Positions 1 to 8,430 of a stretch of 41,712 nt of DNA are shown here, piece by piece (the first letter of the stretch is position 1; each line of letters begins with the position of its first letter). Both the position numbers and the translations under genes were made by a program. The stretch is from Leucobacter komagatae (GTDB lineage: Bacteria; Actinomycetota; Actinomycetes; Actinomycetales; Microbacteriaceae). Below the pieces are notes generated by a model. That model saw nothing but the letters and a program-made list of their open reading frames with translations, ran no database searches and was not told the origin of the DNA. The stretch covers positions 1 to 41,712 of the forward strand of contig NZ_JXSQ01000026.1 in NCBI RefSeq assembly GCF_000834055.1, given 5' to 3'.

Positions 1-12
1 GCTAGGTTGGGG

Positions 13-34
13 AAGCTCTTCTTCGGAAGGGCTT
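13..34 (+). terminator. Hairpin with UUCG tetraloop, terminator of an upstream gene
   Basis: A 9-bp stem (AAGCTCTTC pairing with GAAGGGCTT, one G-U pair) closes a cUUCGg tetraloop and is followed by a pyrimidine-rich tail. It probably ends a gene lying to the left of the window; that gene is not visible. Confidence 0.6.
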
Positions 35-88
35 CTTCATCTTCACGGCGATCGCCTAGAGTTGGGTATCCAGTTCGATTGATCGTCT

Positions 89-161
89 GGCTCTGTAGCT
101 CAGTTGGTAGAGCGTTCGACTGAAAATCGAAAGGTCACCGGATCGATGCCGGTCGGAGCCA
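89..161 (+). tRNA. tRNA-Phe (anticodon GAA)
   Basis: A full cloverleaf can be drawn. The acceptor stem pairs GGCTCTG with CGGAGCC, the anticodon stem pairs TTCGA with TCGAA around the loop CTGAAAA (anticodon GAA), and the T stem pairs ACCGG with CCGGT. The discriminator base is A and CCA is not encoded. The T loop reads ATCGATG, so position 54 is A instead of the nearly universal T. It lies just upstream of tRNA-Asp, separated from it by a terminator hairpin. Confidence 0.96.
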
Positions 162-186
162 CGTAGCGGTCATTACGCCGCTGCTG

Positions 187-226
187 AACCCCCATGAGGC
201 TTCTACTCGTGGGGGTTCCTTATTTT
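187..226 (+). terminator. Rho-independent terminator after tRNA-Phe
   Basis: A 12-bp stem (AACCCCCATGAG with CTCGTGGGGGTT, one wobble pair) and a 7-nt loop are followed by CCTTATTTTT. This is a classical intrinsic terminator separating the two tRNA genes. Confidence 0.85.
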
Positions 227-273
227 TCTCCCACGCACGGTTGTTGTGCGGGCGACAACACAATTTCACATCT

Positions 274-350
274 GGCCCTGTAGCGCAGTTGGTTAGCGCG
301 CCGCCCTGTCACGGCGGAGGTCGCGGGTTCAAGTCCCGTCAGGGTCGCCA
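274..350 (+). tRNA. tRNA-Asp (anticodon GTC)
   Basis: The acceptor stem pairs GGCCCTG with CAGGGTC (one G-U), the anticodon stem pairs CCGCC with GGCGG around the loop CTGTCAC (anticodon GTC), and the T loop is the standard TTCAAGT. The discriminator is G (347), followed by an encoded CCA (348-350), unlike the neighbouring tRNA-Phe. A short T run (352-356) follows. A GCCCCG/CGGGGC hairpin at 367-382 may help termination. Confidence 0.97.
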
Positions 351-520
351 CTTTTTGTTCCCATCTGCCCCGAAATCGGGGCCGTGTTCGGGTGCTTCGC
401 GCGTGCTGAGGTCTCCCCGCAAGCTCGGCAGCCTCGCAGATCGGGGCCAAGCGAGCATCGGCGCGTTCAGCGGAAACTTCGCCTCGCTCCGCCTAATGCA
501 AGAACGCGCAGCACATGAGA

Positions 521-1006
521 CTAGTCACTGGCGAGGGCCGTTGCGAACAATATGAGCGCGCCAGTGCTTGAGACGGTGCGGGCGAGATTGCGGCTGTTCC
601 ACGGCCGCTCGAAGCGCTGTCGCGCGGCTCTCCGCTGAGCGTCGCTGCGTACCTCTGCTCGCGCCAGCGCAGAGTTGAGGGGCACATTGCCAGCTGCTGT
701 GATGCCGAAGGTGAGCACGGAGCACACGGTGCCCGCTGCTACCGCGAGTGTGGCGGCTGAGCTGCCGCGCAACACGTGCAGTACGACGCTCGCGAGCGCA
801 GCGATCGGGGCTGCGAAAAAGACGGCGAGGAATCTGCCGTTGAGGATCGCCGAGTTGATCGCCCTGAATGCCCGAATGTAGGTGCCATCATCCACTCGAT
901 GAAAACCGGGGCTGATGGCAGCGGTGAAGACGAAAAACAGCCCGGCGAGTAAACCGTTGGCTACCAGAGCGACGATCAGTACAGGGCTGAGGAGAATTGC
1001 GGGCAT
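521..1006 (-). CDS. DUF1772 (anthrone oxygenase-like) membrane protein
   Basis: A 161-residue protein with about four hydrophobic helices (roughly residues 5-30, 58-78, 85-107 and 143-158). The motif NVPLNSAL and the PWNSRN stretch just before the last helix are typical of the DUF1772 family, which includes fungal anthrone oxygenase and many bacterial proteins of unknown substrate. The start at MPAILL is preferred over the upstream in-frame ATG at 1069 because AAGGA lies about 10 nt before it and hydrophobic sequence begins at once. It is divergent from an AraC-type gene, an arrangement suggesting control by that regulator. Family call is good; function is unknown. Confidence 0.8.
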   Translation of the reverse strand: MPAILLSPVLIVALVANGLLAGLFFVFTAAISPGFHRVDDGTYIRAFRAINSAILNGRFLAVFFAAPIAALASVVLHVLRGSSAATLAVAAGTVCSVLTFGITAAGNVPLNSALARAEVRSDAQRRAARQRFERPWNSRNLARTVSSTGALILFATALASD

Positions 1007-1033
1007 CGTGAGTGATCCTTCCGTTGGCGTAAC

Positions 1034-1048
1034 TCGGTGTCGCACCGA
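1034..1048. promoter_or_regulatory. Perfect dyad in the DUF1772/AraC divergent intergenic region
   Basis: TCGGTG-TCG-CACCGA is a perfect 6-bp inverted repeat with a 3-bp centre, lying 28 bp upstream of the DUF1772 start codon. It is a candidate regulator-binding site. AraC proteins usually bind direct repeats, so assignment to the neighbouring regulator is tentative. Confidence 0.35.
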
Positions 1049-1155
1049 CGTTAGTCTGCTGTCGCGCACGGAGACATGCTCAGTTCACCGAGAATCTTGC
1101 TCATTTCTCCGGCGACGCAATCACGCTGTCTGGCCGCCGTGAGAGGCTCGACAGT

Positions 1156-2115
1156 ATGCGGAGCTCAACTGAGAGCGTGCAGGGCCAGCGTCGCCTGTCG
1201 CGAGTGCTGCATACGCTTCGGATGCGGGGCACGTTCTACTGCCAAGCTGAGCTGAGGCGGCCGTGGGCTCTCAGCATGCCGGCGGTCGCGGAGTCCGTTA
1301 GCTTCCACGTCGTGATGGCAGGGTCTGGTTGCTTGCGCGTTGCTGCGTCGGAACCAGTCGAGCTGCGTGAGGGCGACCTCGCGTTGGTTCCACACGGACG
1401 TGGGCACGACCTGCTCAGTGCACCGGGTACCGGGACCGGGCCGCGAGTCGATCTATTGCCGCAGCACTACCTGAGCGAGCACTATTCCAGGCTCGAGTAC
1501 GGCGGGGGCGGAACTCCGACGCAGCTGGTGTGCGGCGTCGTAGCGTGTGACAGCGCGGCGGCGCGGGAGCTGATGCCATCGCTTCCAGAGGTGATGGTGA
1601 TCCGACGAAACGAGGGGTCATCGGTATCCGCGGTGAGAGATGCGCTGCGGCTCATGGCGAGCGAACTCTCCCACCCGCAACTCGGAGGAGAGGCCGTTGC
1701 TACGCGCCTGGCTGACATTCTCGTCGTCCTTGCCCTCCGGGACTGGCTCGCCGCGAACCCGAGCCTCGCCTCAGGGTGGCTGCGTGCGATCCAAGACGAA
1801 CACATCGGTAGAGCGCTCGATGCGATCCACGACGACCCGGGACACTCATGGAGTGTTGACGATCTCGCCAAGCTCGCCACAATGTCTCGATCCTCCTTCA
1901 GCGCGCGATTTACTGAGCTGGTTGGAGTATCGCCGATTTCCTATCTCACCAGGTGGCGGATGAACATCGCACGCTCTCGCCTGGCCGAAGATGACGTTCA
2001 GGTCAGCGTGATTGCTGCCGAATTGGGGTATCGATCCGAGGCAGCCTTTCATCGCGCATTCGTTCGACTGACGGGCCTGACCCCTGGCGCGCTCCGCAGA
2101 GCCGGACGGGTGTAG
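1156..2115 (+). CDS. AraC-family transcriptional regulator with cupin sensor domain
   Basis: A 319-residue cytoplasmic regulator. The N-terminal half (about 15-190) reads as the AraC cupin sensor domain: FHVVMAGSGCLRV, EPVELREGDLALVPHGRGH. The C-terminal 100 residues carry the two helix-turn-helix motifs of the family: WSVDDLAKLATMSRSSFSARF and, after MNIARSRLAEDD, VIAAELGYRSEAAFHRAF. Such cupin_6-type AraC proteins commonly regulate a neighbouring oxidoreductase or small membrane protein. Here the divergent DUF1772 gene is the obvious target. The start ATG follows a GAGAGG-like sequence. The ligand cannot be read from sequence. Confidence 0.92.
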   Translation: MRSSTESVQGQRRLSRVLHTLRMRGTFYCQAELRRPWALSMPAVAESVSFHVVMAGSGCLRVAASEPVELREGDLALVPHGRGHDLLSAPGTGTGPRVDLLPQHYLSEHYSRLEYGGGGTPTQLVCGVVACDSAAARELMPSLPEVMVIRRNEGSSVSAVRDALRLMASELSHPQLGGEAVATRLADILVVLALRDWLAANPSLASGWLRAIQDEHIGRALDAIHDDPGHSWSVDDLAKLATMSRSSFSARFTELVGVSPISYLTRWRMNIARSRLAEDDVQVSVIAAELGYRSEAAFHRAFVRLTGLTPGALRRAGRV

Positions 2116-2262
2116 CGTTCGCCATCGCAGTGCGGCCCTGGGCGAGGGCCGACGTCGAAACGGGCCGGGAACTCCAAATCGCGGGGACACCGCCGACCGC
2201 ACCTGGCTCAGACTCCGTTGGGGGAAACCATGCAATAATTTCCGGGCCACGGGATTCGCGAC

Positions 2263-2268
2263 GATAAT
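2263..2268 (+). promoter_or_regulatory. -10 element for a leaderless transcript
   Basis: GATAAT ends 6 nt before the GTG start of the sigma-factor gene, so transcription should begin at or next to the start codon. No Shine-Dalgarno sequence is seen. The -35 region is weak. Confidence 0.5.
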
Positions 2269-2274
2269 GGCGCT

Positions 2275-3543
2275 GTGTCGGCCCGGCCCCGGGCAGGCGG
2301 AAATCTCAAGGAATGGCAGGGTTTGGGTTTTACTGATTCAGGGTTTACTGGTGCTTCCGCGGGTCCGTTCTCAGCTGCGTCCTTCTCCGAGCTTGAGGGC
2401 GCAGACGATGTAGCGCTTTGCGACCTCGTGCGTGCCGACGCTGAATCCCCCCTCGGACGCGCCGCGTTTTCCGCCCTCTACGACAAGCACCGTGAGGCTG
2501 TGACCGCACAGGCCTACACGATGACTCGTGACTGGTCACGGGCGGAGGATCTCGTATCGGAGACGTTCACGCGAGTGCTGCGTGCGCTGTCTGGTGGGAA
2601 CGGGCCGCGGGAGTCGGTGCTCGGATACCTCCTCATCGCGCTGCGCAGCGAAGCTTGCCGGGTCGCGGAGATTGCGGCGGAGTCTGTGGCTGTGGCCCCT
2701 GAGACCATCGCCGACTTTTTCGACGCCGCCCCAGATTTCGTGGAAGGCCTCTCAGAGCGGGACCAAATCAGACGCGCCTTCGCCTCACTGCCAGCGGACA
2801 CGAGGCAGCTCCTCTGGCTCGTCGACGTTGAAGGACTCACGGCGGAGCAAGCGGCGACGCACTTCGACACGACTGCCGGTGCGCTGCGGGTCGCGTTGCA
2901 CCGGGCACGGAAACGGCTCGGGACCTCCTACCTGCAGCAGTACGTCGAGGTGTCAGACCTGGAATGTCTCCCGTTTGCGCAGCAGCTCGCGAGCCTCACA
3001 CGTCAGGCGCTCGGCAAGCGCGATGCGGCCGAGGTCGAGGCACACCTGAGGACCTGCGCCGCGTGCGCTTCGCAGGCGGCACGCTTGCGGTCGCTGAGCG
3101 AGCAGCTGCGGGTGTGGGTAGGTCCGCTCGTCATCGGCGGGGTCGCGGGCACAGCCGCTTCAGCTGGCATCGTTGGGACCTCGGATGCGTGGGCGCACTC
3201 GGGGCCGGGGAACCCCGCTTCTGAAGGAGCGCGTGCTCAGGCGGTGCCTGCCGCCACGGTGAAGAAGGTAGCGGCCTGGGGGAGTTTGGTCGTGGGGGTC
3301 GTGCTGGTGATCTGGGGGGCTTCCCTGGTCGGTACACGACCCCCAGTCACGCACCCGACAGACCCCGTAACGCAGGGCCCGGCGCAGCCAGACGACGGGA
3401 CCGAGGCCGTTCCGCCTGTTGACTCCGCCGAGCAGGATCCGGCCGGGCAGGGCTCGCCGAGCCCTGAACCGCAACAGCCGCTGTCTGGTGGGGCAGTGCT
3501 CGAGGGAGACGACGATACGCCGCACTGGTTCTTGCAGGAGTAG
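2275..3543 (+). CDS. Sigma-70 family (ECF-like) factor fused to zinc-finger anti-sigma-like and membrane segments
   Basis: A 422-residue protein with several parts. Residues about 60-130 form sigma region 2 (YDKHREAVTAQAYTMTRDWS, AEDLVSETFTRVLRAL). Residues about 160-217 form region 4 with its helix-turn-helix (LTAEQAATHFDTTAGALRVALHRARKRL spans 188-215). Residues 231-264 look like a zf-HC2 anti-sigma zinc finger with C231 and H257-x3-C261-x2-C264. Hydrophobic stretches follow at about 281-301 and 333-353, then a Pro/Glu-rich tail of about 70 residues. Standard ECF factors are about 180-200 residues and lack the last parts. The next gene downstream on the same strand encodes a surface protein, its likely target. 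Membrane attachment and self-inhibition are inferences. The GTG start fits a leaderless promoter. Confidence 0.85.
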   Translation: MSARPRAGGNLKEWQGLGFTDSGFTGASAGPFSAASFSELEGADDVALCDLVRADAESPLGRAAFSALYDKHREAVTAQAYTMTRDWSRAEDLVSETFTRVLRALSGGNGPRESVLGYLLIALRSEACRVAEIAAESVAVAPETIADFFDAAPDFVEGLSERDQIRRAFASLPADTRQLLWLVDVEGLTAEQAATHFDTTAGALRVALHRARKRLGTSYLQQYVEVSDLECLPFAQQLASLTRQALGKRDAAEVEAHLRTCAACASQAARLRSLSEQLRVWVGPLVIGGVAGTAASAGIVGTSDAWAHSGPGNPASEGARAQAVPAATVKKVAAWGSLVVGVVLVIWGASLVGTRPPVTHPTDPVTQGPAQPDDGTEAVPPVDSAEQDPAGQGSPSPEPQQPLSGGAVLEGDDDTPHWFLQE

Positions 3544-3753
3544 GGGCTCGCAGCGCACCTGGCTGCGCACCGTGCGGCGCGGGGGAGCGCACGACGAAGA
3601 GTTTGCGGAAGTGGTGTAACGCTCGGGGCCTCTGGCGGTCTTTATTTGTCATGCGGGTGCGACGGCGGGAGGCCGCCGGTTTTGACCTCGCACGAGTCGC
3701 GGACGATATCGCGGCTGTCACCGTTTGACCAAAGGGAAGTGCGCACAGCAATC

Positions 3754-6576
3754 ATGGAAACACAACGAACACGGGGTTCGAGGGCGTGGCGCGGGCTCGC
3801 CGCCGCACTCGTCGCGCTCCTGACGCTCGGCAGCGCCACCGCAGCAATGGCAGCGCCGCCGCACGAGACCGAGGCCACACTCACTTCGGTTGAGTTCGAG
3901 AACGAGACCGTCACAAGCGGTTGGAACGCAGAGCTCAAGGGAAGCTGGTCGCTCCCGGACAACCCCACCTCGCCGGCGGGGTTTGTTGTGGATCTTCCTG
4001 CTGACCTGCGGGGCCTCACCGATTCGTTCCCGCTGCTTGATCCGAGTGGCGTGGCAATGGGGCAGTGCGAGGTGACGACCACGCAGATTGTCTGCGACTT
4101 CGACGCCGCCTACCTCGAGGCGCACCCATACAACCTGTCCGGTGATTTCAACTTCTGGGCGCAGGTGCGCACCACGGTCACCGAGGGCACCGAAACCACG
4201 TATGTCATCGATGGGAAAGAGGTCACGGTGGTCGTGACGCCCCCAGGCGGCACGTGCACTGCGAACTGTGATTTCAAGGGCCGCGAGAGCAACAAGAGCG
4301 GCGAATACGATCGGGCAACCGACACGATCATGTGGGTCGTGCGCATCGGAAGCGGGATCGATGGCGCAGTCGGCGGTGAATCGATGAAGGTCGAGGATAC
4401 CCTCGGTGCGAACCAGGAGATGCTCACTGAGTTCAAGGGAAACACCTACCCGATGCTGCGCTACACCAACGAGCTCGTGGTGACGGAATCGGGGTATCAG
4501 CAGCCGGGCAACTGGAAGCCCGTTCCGCTTGATCAGTACACCGTGAACGGCACCACGGTCGAGTGGACCGCCGAAGCCGGGCACTACTACAGCATCCGCT
4601 ACGTGGCCAAGGTCACGGACGCTGGCGCCGCTGGAACATACACGAACTCTGCGACCGTCACCATCGGTGGCACCGAACAGGTCGTCGGCAGCGAAGTGAT
4701 TCGCCAGGGCGGCGGCGGCACCGGCAGCGGTGAACAGGTCGGGCGCTTCTCCATCACCAAAGCAGTGAACTGGGAGGGCCCGGCGATCGAGGGAATCGAT
4801 TTCGGGGGAACCTTCACGGTGACCACGCCCGCCGGCGTGGAGAGCTCCGGAGAGTTTGCGGTGTCGGAGGGCAGCACCTGGACGAGCGGGGCCTACCCGA
4901 CGGGTTCAACCGTGCACATCGACGAGATTCTGCCAGCGGATCCCGCCAACATCGACTGGGCGACGCCCGTCCTTACCGACAACGATTTCGCGATTGCGGG
5001 TGCCGCAACGACCGAAGTGGTGCTGACGAACGCGGCGACCGTGGCGCAGGGCAACTTCTCCGCGTCGAAGGTCATCGACGGTGACGGCGCCTCGGCCGTT
5101 GACCCTGAAGCGGAATTCCTGCTCGACTACGAGTATCCGGCAGGCCCGGGCTTTGCAGCAGGGTCGGGCACGTTGGCGCTTCCCGCTTCGGGGGATGCCG
5201 TGCAGTCCTCCAAGCTGCCGGTTGGGGCCGTATTGACGCTCAGCGAGCGCACTCCCGACCCGGTGAATGGGGCCACGTGGACGGGCGCAAAGCTCTCCGC
5301 CGACACGATCACGATCGGTCGGGATGACGCGGTGGAAGTGACCGTCACCAACACGCTCACTCCGGTCTCGGGTGGACTGATCATCAATAAGCAGCTGACA
5401 GGTGCGGGAGCTGGAGAGTTTGGCGCGAACGATGAGTTGACGTTCGCGGTGGTGTGTACGCTGGACCGACAGACCGTCTTCGAACAGGACGTAACCCTTC
5501 AGGTGAACGGTCAATCAGCAGTGACCTCAGACGTCCTTGGCCCGATCCCCGCAGGTGCTGCGTGCACGGTCACCGAGACCGCGGCGGGCAACTCGGACGA
5601 CGACCAGCGGCCAACACCAGTGACCGTGACGATCCCCTGGGATCCGACGGAGCAGGCAAGCGGCACCGTGACCGCTTCGCTCACGAACTTCTACAGCGCC
5701 GGCTCGGTTGAGGTGGAGAAGACCCTCGGTGGCGACGACCTCGCAATCGCCGCAGCAAAGGATCGGGTGTTTGCGCTCCTGGTCACCTGCCAGATCGAAG
5801 AGGAGACGAGCGCAGGAGAAATTGTGCGTGCTGACGTTTACTCCGGGACCGTGCGTATCAAGGGCGGCCAAAGCAAGTTCCTCGGTGACGACGGAAAACC
5901 GCGGCTGCTGCCGCTGGGCACGAAGTGCTTCGCTCAGGAGACTGAGACGGGTGGCGCGGCGAAAGTCACGATCGATCATGACTCGTTTGAGAACGGTGCA
6001 GAGGTGAAGAAGGGCTCTCCCGAGAACCTACAGCGGCTGAGCATCAGCGCGTTGAACACCTTCGAGAACGCAGCACTGACGGTATCGAAGAAAGTTGTTG
6101 GGGCAGGCACTGGCGGGAAATACAACTTCGCTCTTTCCTGCACCATCCCAGACGCTGGCAGCGGCGAGGCGCTCTCCGACGCGGCCTACGCTCTGCCGCA
6201 GGGGGACGCGAGGTTCACCCTCGCCGATGGTGAATCGCGCACCATCACCGTCCCAGCGGGAGTCACCTGTCAGGTGGTGGAGACCGACGTGCCGCAGGGC
6301 GCGACCGTATCCATGGTCGATAGCGACGTATCGAACAACGGTAGCGATCAGGACGGAATAGTCGCCGCGATCACCGGAACCGCGAACACGGTGAAGGTGA
6401 CGAACACGTTCTCGCCGACCTCCGGAGGCAAGCCGTCGCTGGCCGCGACGGGCGGACACGGCGCGGCGGGGCTCGGTGTGCTCGGCGCCGGTGTGCTGCT
6501 GATCGGTGCAGCTCTCGTGCTGCTGCGCAAGCGAACCTCAGATCAGGGGCAGGATCTACCCGTGACCGGAAAGTAG
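3754..6576 (+). CDS. DUF5979-repeat surface adhesin with LAATG sorting signal
   Basis: A 940-residue secreted protein. A signal peptide ends near AAMAA (about residue 31). Residues about 32-325 resemble the Ig-like adhesin folds of cell-wall proteins such as SdrG (inference from pattern). Five repeats of about 100-120 residues follow, starting near 329, 429, 539, 649 and 772, each opening with a strand such as FSITKAV, FSASKVI or LTVSKKV and closing in a T/LTN-type strand, as in DUF5979 domains. The C-terminus has LAATG (896-900), a hydrophobic helix and LLRKR, the LAxTG type known for class E sortases of actinobacteria. Oddly, the protein then ends in LPVTGK. An in-frame ATG lies upstream at 3646, but ATG 3754 gives the signal peptide directly. 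The gene follows a membrane-anchored sigma factor by about 210 bp. Confidence 0.85.
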   Translation: METQRTRGSRAWRGLAAALVALLTLGSATAAMAAPPHETEATLTSVEFENETVTSGWNAELKGSWSLPDNPTSPAGFVVDLPADLRGLTDSFPLLDPSGVAMGQCEVTTTQIVCDFDAAYLEAHPYNLSGDFNFWAQVRTTVTEGTETTYVIDGKEVTVVVTPPGGTCTANCDFKGRESNKSGEYDRATDTIMWVVRIGSGIDGAVGGESMKVEDTLGANQEMLTEFKGNTYPMLRYTNELVVTESGYQQPGNWKPVPLDQYTVNGTTVEWTAEAGHYYSIRYVAKVTDAGAAGTYTNSATVTIGGTEQVVGSEVIRQGGGGTGSGEQVGRFSITKAVNWEGPAIEGIDFGGTFTVTTPAGVESSGEFAVSEGSTWTSGAYPTGSTVHIDEILPADPANIDWATPVLTDNDFAIAGAATTEVVLTNAATVAQGNFSASKVIDGDGASAVDPEAEFLLDYEYPAGPGFAAGSGTLALPASGDAVQSSKLPVGAVLTLSERTPDPVNGATWTGAKLSADTITIGRDDAVEVTVTNTLTPVSGGLIINKQLTGAGAGEFGANDELTFAVVCTLDRQTVFEQDVTLQVNGQSAVTSDVLGPIPAGAACTVTETAAGNSDDDQRPTPVTVTIPWDPTEQASGTVTASLTNFYSAGSVEVEKTLGGDDLAIAAAKDRVFALLVTCQIEEETSAGEIVRADVYSGTVRIKGGQSKFLGDDGKPRLLPLGTKCFAQETETGGAAKVTIDHDSFENGAEVKKGSPENLQRLSISALNTFENAALTVSKKVVGAGTGGKYNFALSCTIPDAGSGEALSDAAYALPQGDARFTLADGESRTITVPAGVTCQVVETDVPQGATVSMVDSDVSNNGSDQDGIVAAITGTANTVKVTNTFSPTSGGKPSLAATGGHGAAGLGVLGAGVLLIGAALVLLRKRTSDQGQDLPVTGK

Positions 6577-6601
6577 CCCTCCCCGAAAGACCGTCGGCCC
6601 T

Positions 6602-6647
6602 CGAACTCTCTCGCCCCCATCCCCCCCAGGGCGTTTGAGAGAGTTCG
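6602..6647. terminator. Inverted repeat between convergent genes
   Basis: CGAACTCTCTC (6602-6612) pairs perfectly with GAGAGAGTTCG (6637-6647) across a 24-nt C-rich loop. It sits between the surface-protein stop and the convergent DUF523 stop and may terminate both. No U tract is present. Confidence 0.5.
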
Positions 6648-6708
6648 GGGGCGACGCACGCTGAGAACACACGATGCGATGCGCAGCGTCGTCGGTTGCG
6701 CGTGCCGA

Positions 6709-7176
6709 CTACCTGGACTCGGAGCTGCCGCGAACTGCGGTGATCTTGAGCCCCCTGCGCTTGAGCAGTGCAGCGACGACGCCGTCGCCCTCGGCGAGTT
6801 CTCCGGTGTGGCTGCCGTCGTAGATCACGCCGCAGCCGCACGACGGGCTGCGGGCCTGGAGCACCGCACTCGATACGCCGTGTTCCGCGGCGAGGTCGGC
6901 AACGATCTGAGCTCCCTCCACGAACGGCGCGGTGACATCTTCGCCGTCGACGGTGAGGATCTTTGCGGTGCCGTCGAGCACGTCGTACCCGTCGCCTCCG
7001 ACGATCTCGGCAGCAGCTCGTGGGGTCGACAGGCCACCGAGCTGTTCGGCGCAGGCCGGAATCGCTCGGCCGGCCGCGACGTCAGCCACGATGGCGGCGT
7101 CCGGGCGTGCACGGCCGTCGTAGCGGCAGGGGACCCCCGCGAGACAGGCGCTGACCAAGACGATATCCGTGTCCAT
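6709..7176 (-). CDS. DUF523 family protein
   Basis: A 155-residue protein with the cysteine pattern of DUF523: VSACLAGVPCRYDG near the N-terminus and SPSCGCGVIYDG near residue 120. The conserved cysteines suggest metal or cluster binding, but the family has no established function. An open frame extends far upstream (to 7575), but that part is low-complexity shadow sequence. ATG 7176 is chosen because the family begins at this point and a TATAGT -10 element ends 7 nt before it, indicating a leaderless transcript. Confidence 0.85.
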   Translation of the reverse strand: MDTDIVLVSACLAGVPCRYDGRARPDAAIVADVAAGRAIPACAEQLGGLSTPRAAAEIVGGDGYDVLDGTAKILTVDGEDVTAPFVEGAQIVADLAAEHGVSSAVLQARSPSCGCGVIYDGSHTGELAEGDGVVAALLKRRGLKITAVRGSSESR

Positions 7177-7183
7177 GTCTCTA

Positions 7184-7189
7184 ACTATA
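7184..7189 (-). promoter_or_regulatory. -10 element of leaderless DUF523 gene
   Basis: TATAGT on the minus strand, with 7 nt between it and the ATG at 7176. This is the spacing expected when transcription starts at the start codon. Confidence 0.55.
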
Positions 7190-7276
7190 CAAAGCTGGTT
7201 GGGCTCTGCGAGACGACACGTTGGCCGCCCGCTCGGAGCGATCCGTATGCCCAGATGTACGGAGCTAGCCGGCACC

Positions 7277-7840
7277 TCACCTCGCGCACGCGGCGACGAA
7301 GGCGGCCGGGTCCTCGACATACAGCGCGGCCTCGGCCGCGCGAAAGCCCGCCGGCAGGTGCCGCTGCGGAACCGGGGGATCGCTGGCGACGGGCTGCTCG
7401 AACACGATGCGCACGTTCGTGCTCTGAAACTGTGTGAGGATGAGCCGCGTTCCGTCGGCCGCCGGTTGCGTCGGCGCGTGGTCGACGAGCGGCTCCACTG
7501 ACCGCACGTTCGTGAGGGGCGTTGAGAGCACCGACCGGTGCCCCCAGCGCAGCTCCAGGGCCTCGCCGGTGACAAGGTGCGGATGGGCGGCGCGCGATGC
7601 GAACGGCCCGAGCACGAAGACTATTCCCCAGACCGTGAGCACCAGCAGGAGGATCTGCAGCCAGGCCCACGGCACAAGCACGTGCACGACTCCGAGCTCA
7701 ACGAGTGAGGCTACAACGATTGCGACGGGGAAGGCCATGGTCCCCTTCGTGTACCCGAACGGCGCCGCGCCGCGCGGGATGTGCTGCTTTCTGGCGAGCA
7801 CGAGGAACAGGGTTCGGAGCCACCGCGGTTTAGGGGTCAT
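7277..7840 (-). CDS. Hypothetical membrane protein
   Basis: A 187-residue protein I cannot place in a named family. The first third has two adjacent hydrophobic helices (about residues 36-57 and 59-78) after a basic N-terminus (PRGAAPFGYTKGT). The rest is a soluble domain rich in beta-type sequence (LVTGEALELRWGHRSVLSTPL, TRLILTQFQSTNVRIVF), reminiscent of small bacterial PH-like domains anchored to the membrane; this resemblance is only by pattern. It is upstream of the DUF523 gene on the same strand by about 100 bp, but DUF523 seems to have its own promoter. Confidence 0.65.
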   Translation of the reverse strand: MTPKPRWLRTLFLVLARKQHIPRGAAPFGYTKGTMAFPVAIVVASLVELGVVHVLVPWAWLQILLLVLTVWGIVFVLGPFASRAAHPHLVTGEALELRWGHRSVLSTPLTNVRSVEPLVDHAPTQPAADGTRLILTQFQSTNVRIVFEQPVASDPPVPQRHLPAGFRAAEAALYVEDPAAFVAACAR

Positions 7841-7903
7841 GCCGCCAGTATCAGGTGTGCCGCTACGGCACAGTCAAGAGTGGATCCCGTGCGCTCCGGA
7901 GCG

Positions 7904-7909
7904 TATGCT
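7904..7909 (+). promoter_or_regulatory. -10 element of a leaderless transcript
   Basis: TATGCT ends 6 nt before the ATG at 7916. No ribosome-binding site precedes that ATG. Confidence 0.45.
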
Positions 7910-7915
7910 CGGTGC

Positions 7916-8356
7916 ATGGCCGCACGCTCGATTCTCCGAATTGCCCTTGGCAGCACGCTCGCGCTTGCTGGAATTGCTCACCTCACGGTGGCCCGCAAAG
8001 AGTTTCAGGCGCAGGTACCCGAGTGGGTGCCGCTCGACCCTGACACCACGGTGGTCGCATCGGGCGTCGCCGAGATCGGGCTGGGCGCCGCGCTGCTCGT
8101 TGCACGGAAGCGCCGCGGCCTCGTTGGCGTGATCGCCGCGCTTTTCTTTGTCGCTGTGTTCCCAGGCAACGTGTCGCAGTGGCTGCACGAACGCGACGGC
8201 TTTGGGCTGGATACGGACACGAAGCGGTTCGTGCGGCTGTTCTTCCAGCCGGTGCTCGTGTGGGCTGCGATCTGGTCGACGCGCCCCGGTTCCCGGCGCC
8301 GGTGCCGCGCGGAGGCCGCAGCCGCCGCGGCCGCAACGCAGACGACAGCGCCCTAG
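7916..8356 (+). CDS. DoxX-like small membrane protein
   Basis: A 146-residue protein with four predicted membrane segments and the sequence order typical of DoxX/DoxD-like proteins: an N-terminal helix ending in AGIAHLTVA, a loop with VPEWVPLDP, a second helix with GVAEIGLGAALLVARKRRGLVG, FPGNVSQWL, and a final helix LFFQPVLVWAAIW. Relatives of this type in Gram-positive bacteria have no firmly assigned role. The C-terminal 25 residues are low-complexity Ala/Arg. The upstream frame lacks coding character. ATG 7916 is preferred because it begins the first hydrophobic helix and is preceded by a leaderless promoter. Confidence 0.72.
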   Translation: MAARSILRIALGSTLALAGIAHLTVARKEFQAQVPEWVPLDPDTTVVASGVAEIGLGAALLVARKRRGLVGVIAALFFVAVFPGNVSQWLHERDGFGLDTDTKRFVRLFFQPVLVWAAIWSTRPGSRRRCRAEAAAAAAATQTTAP

Positions 8357-8430
8357 TCGCGGCAAGCCAGGCCGATCTCCTGCGCGCGGAGTGCCGGGCA
8401 GACCGCCTGACCAGCGTATGACGCTCAACC

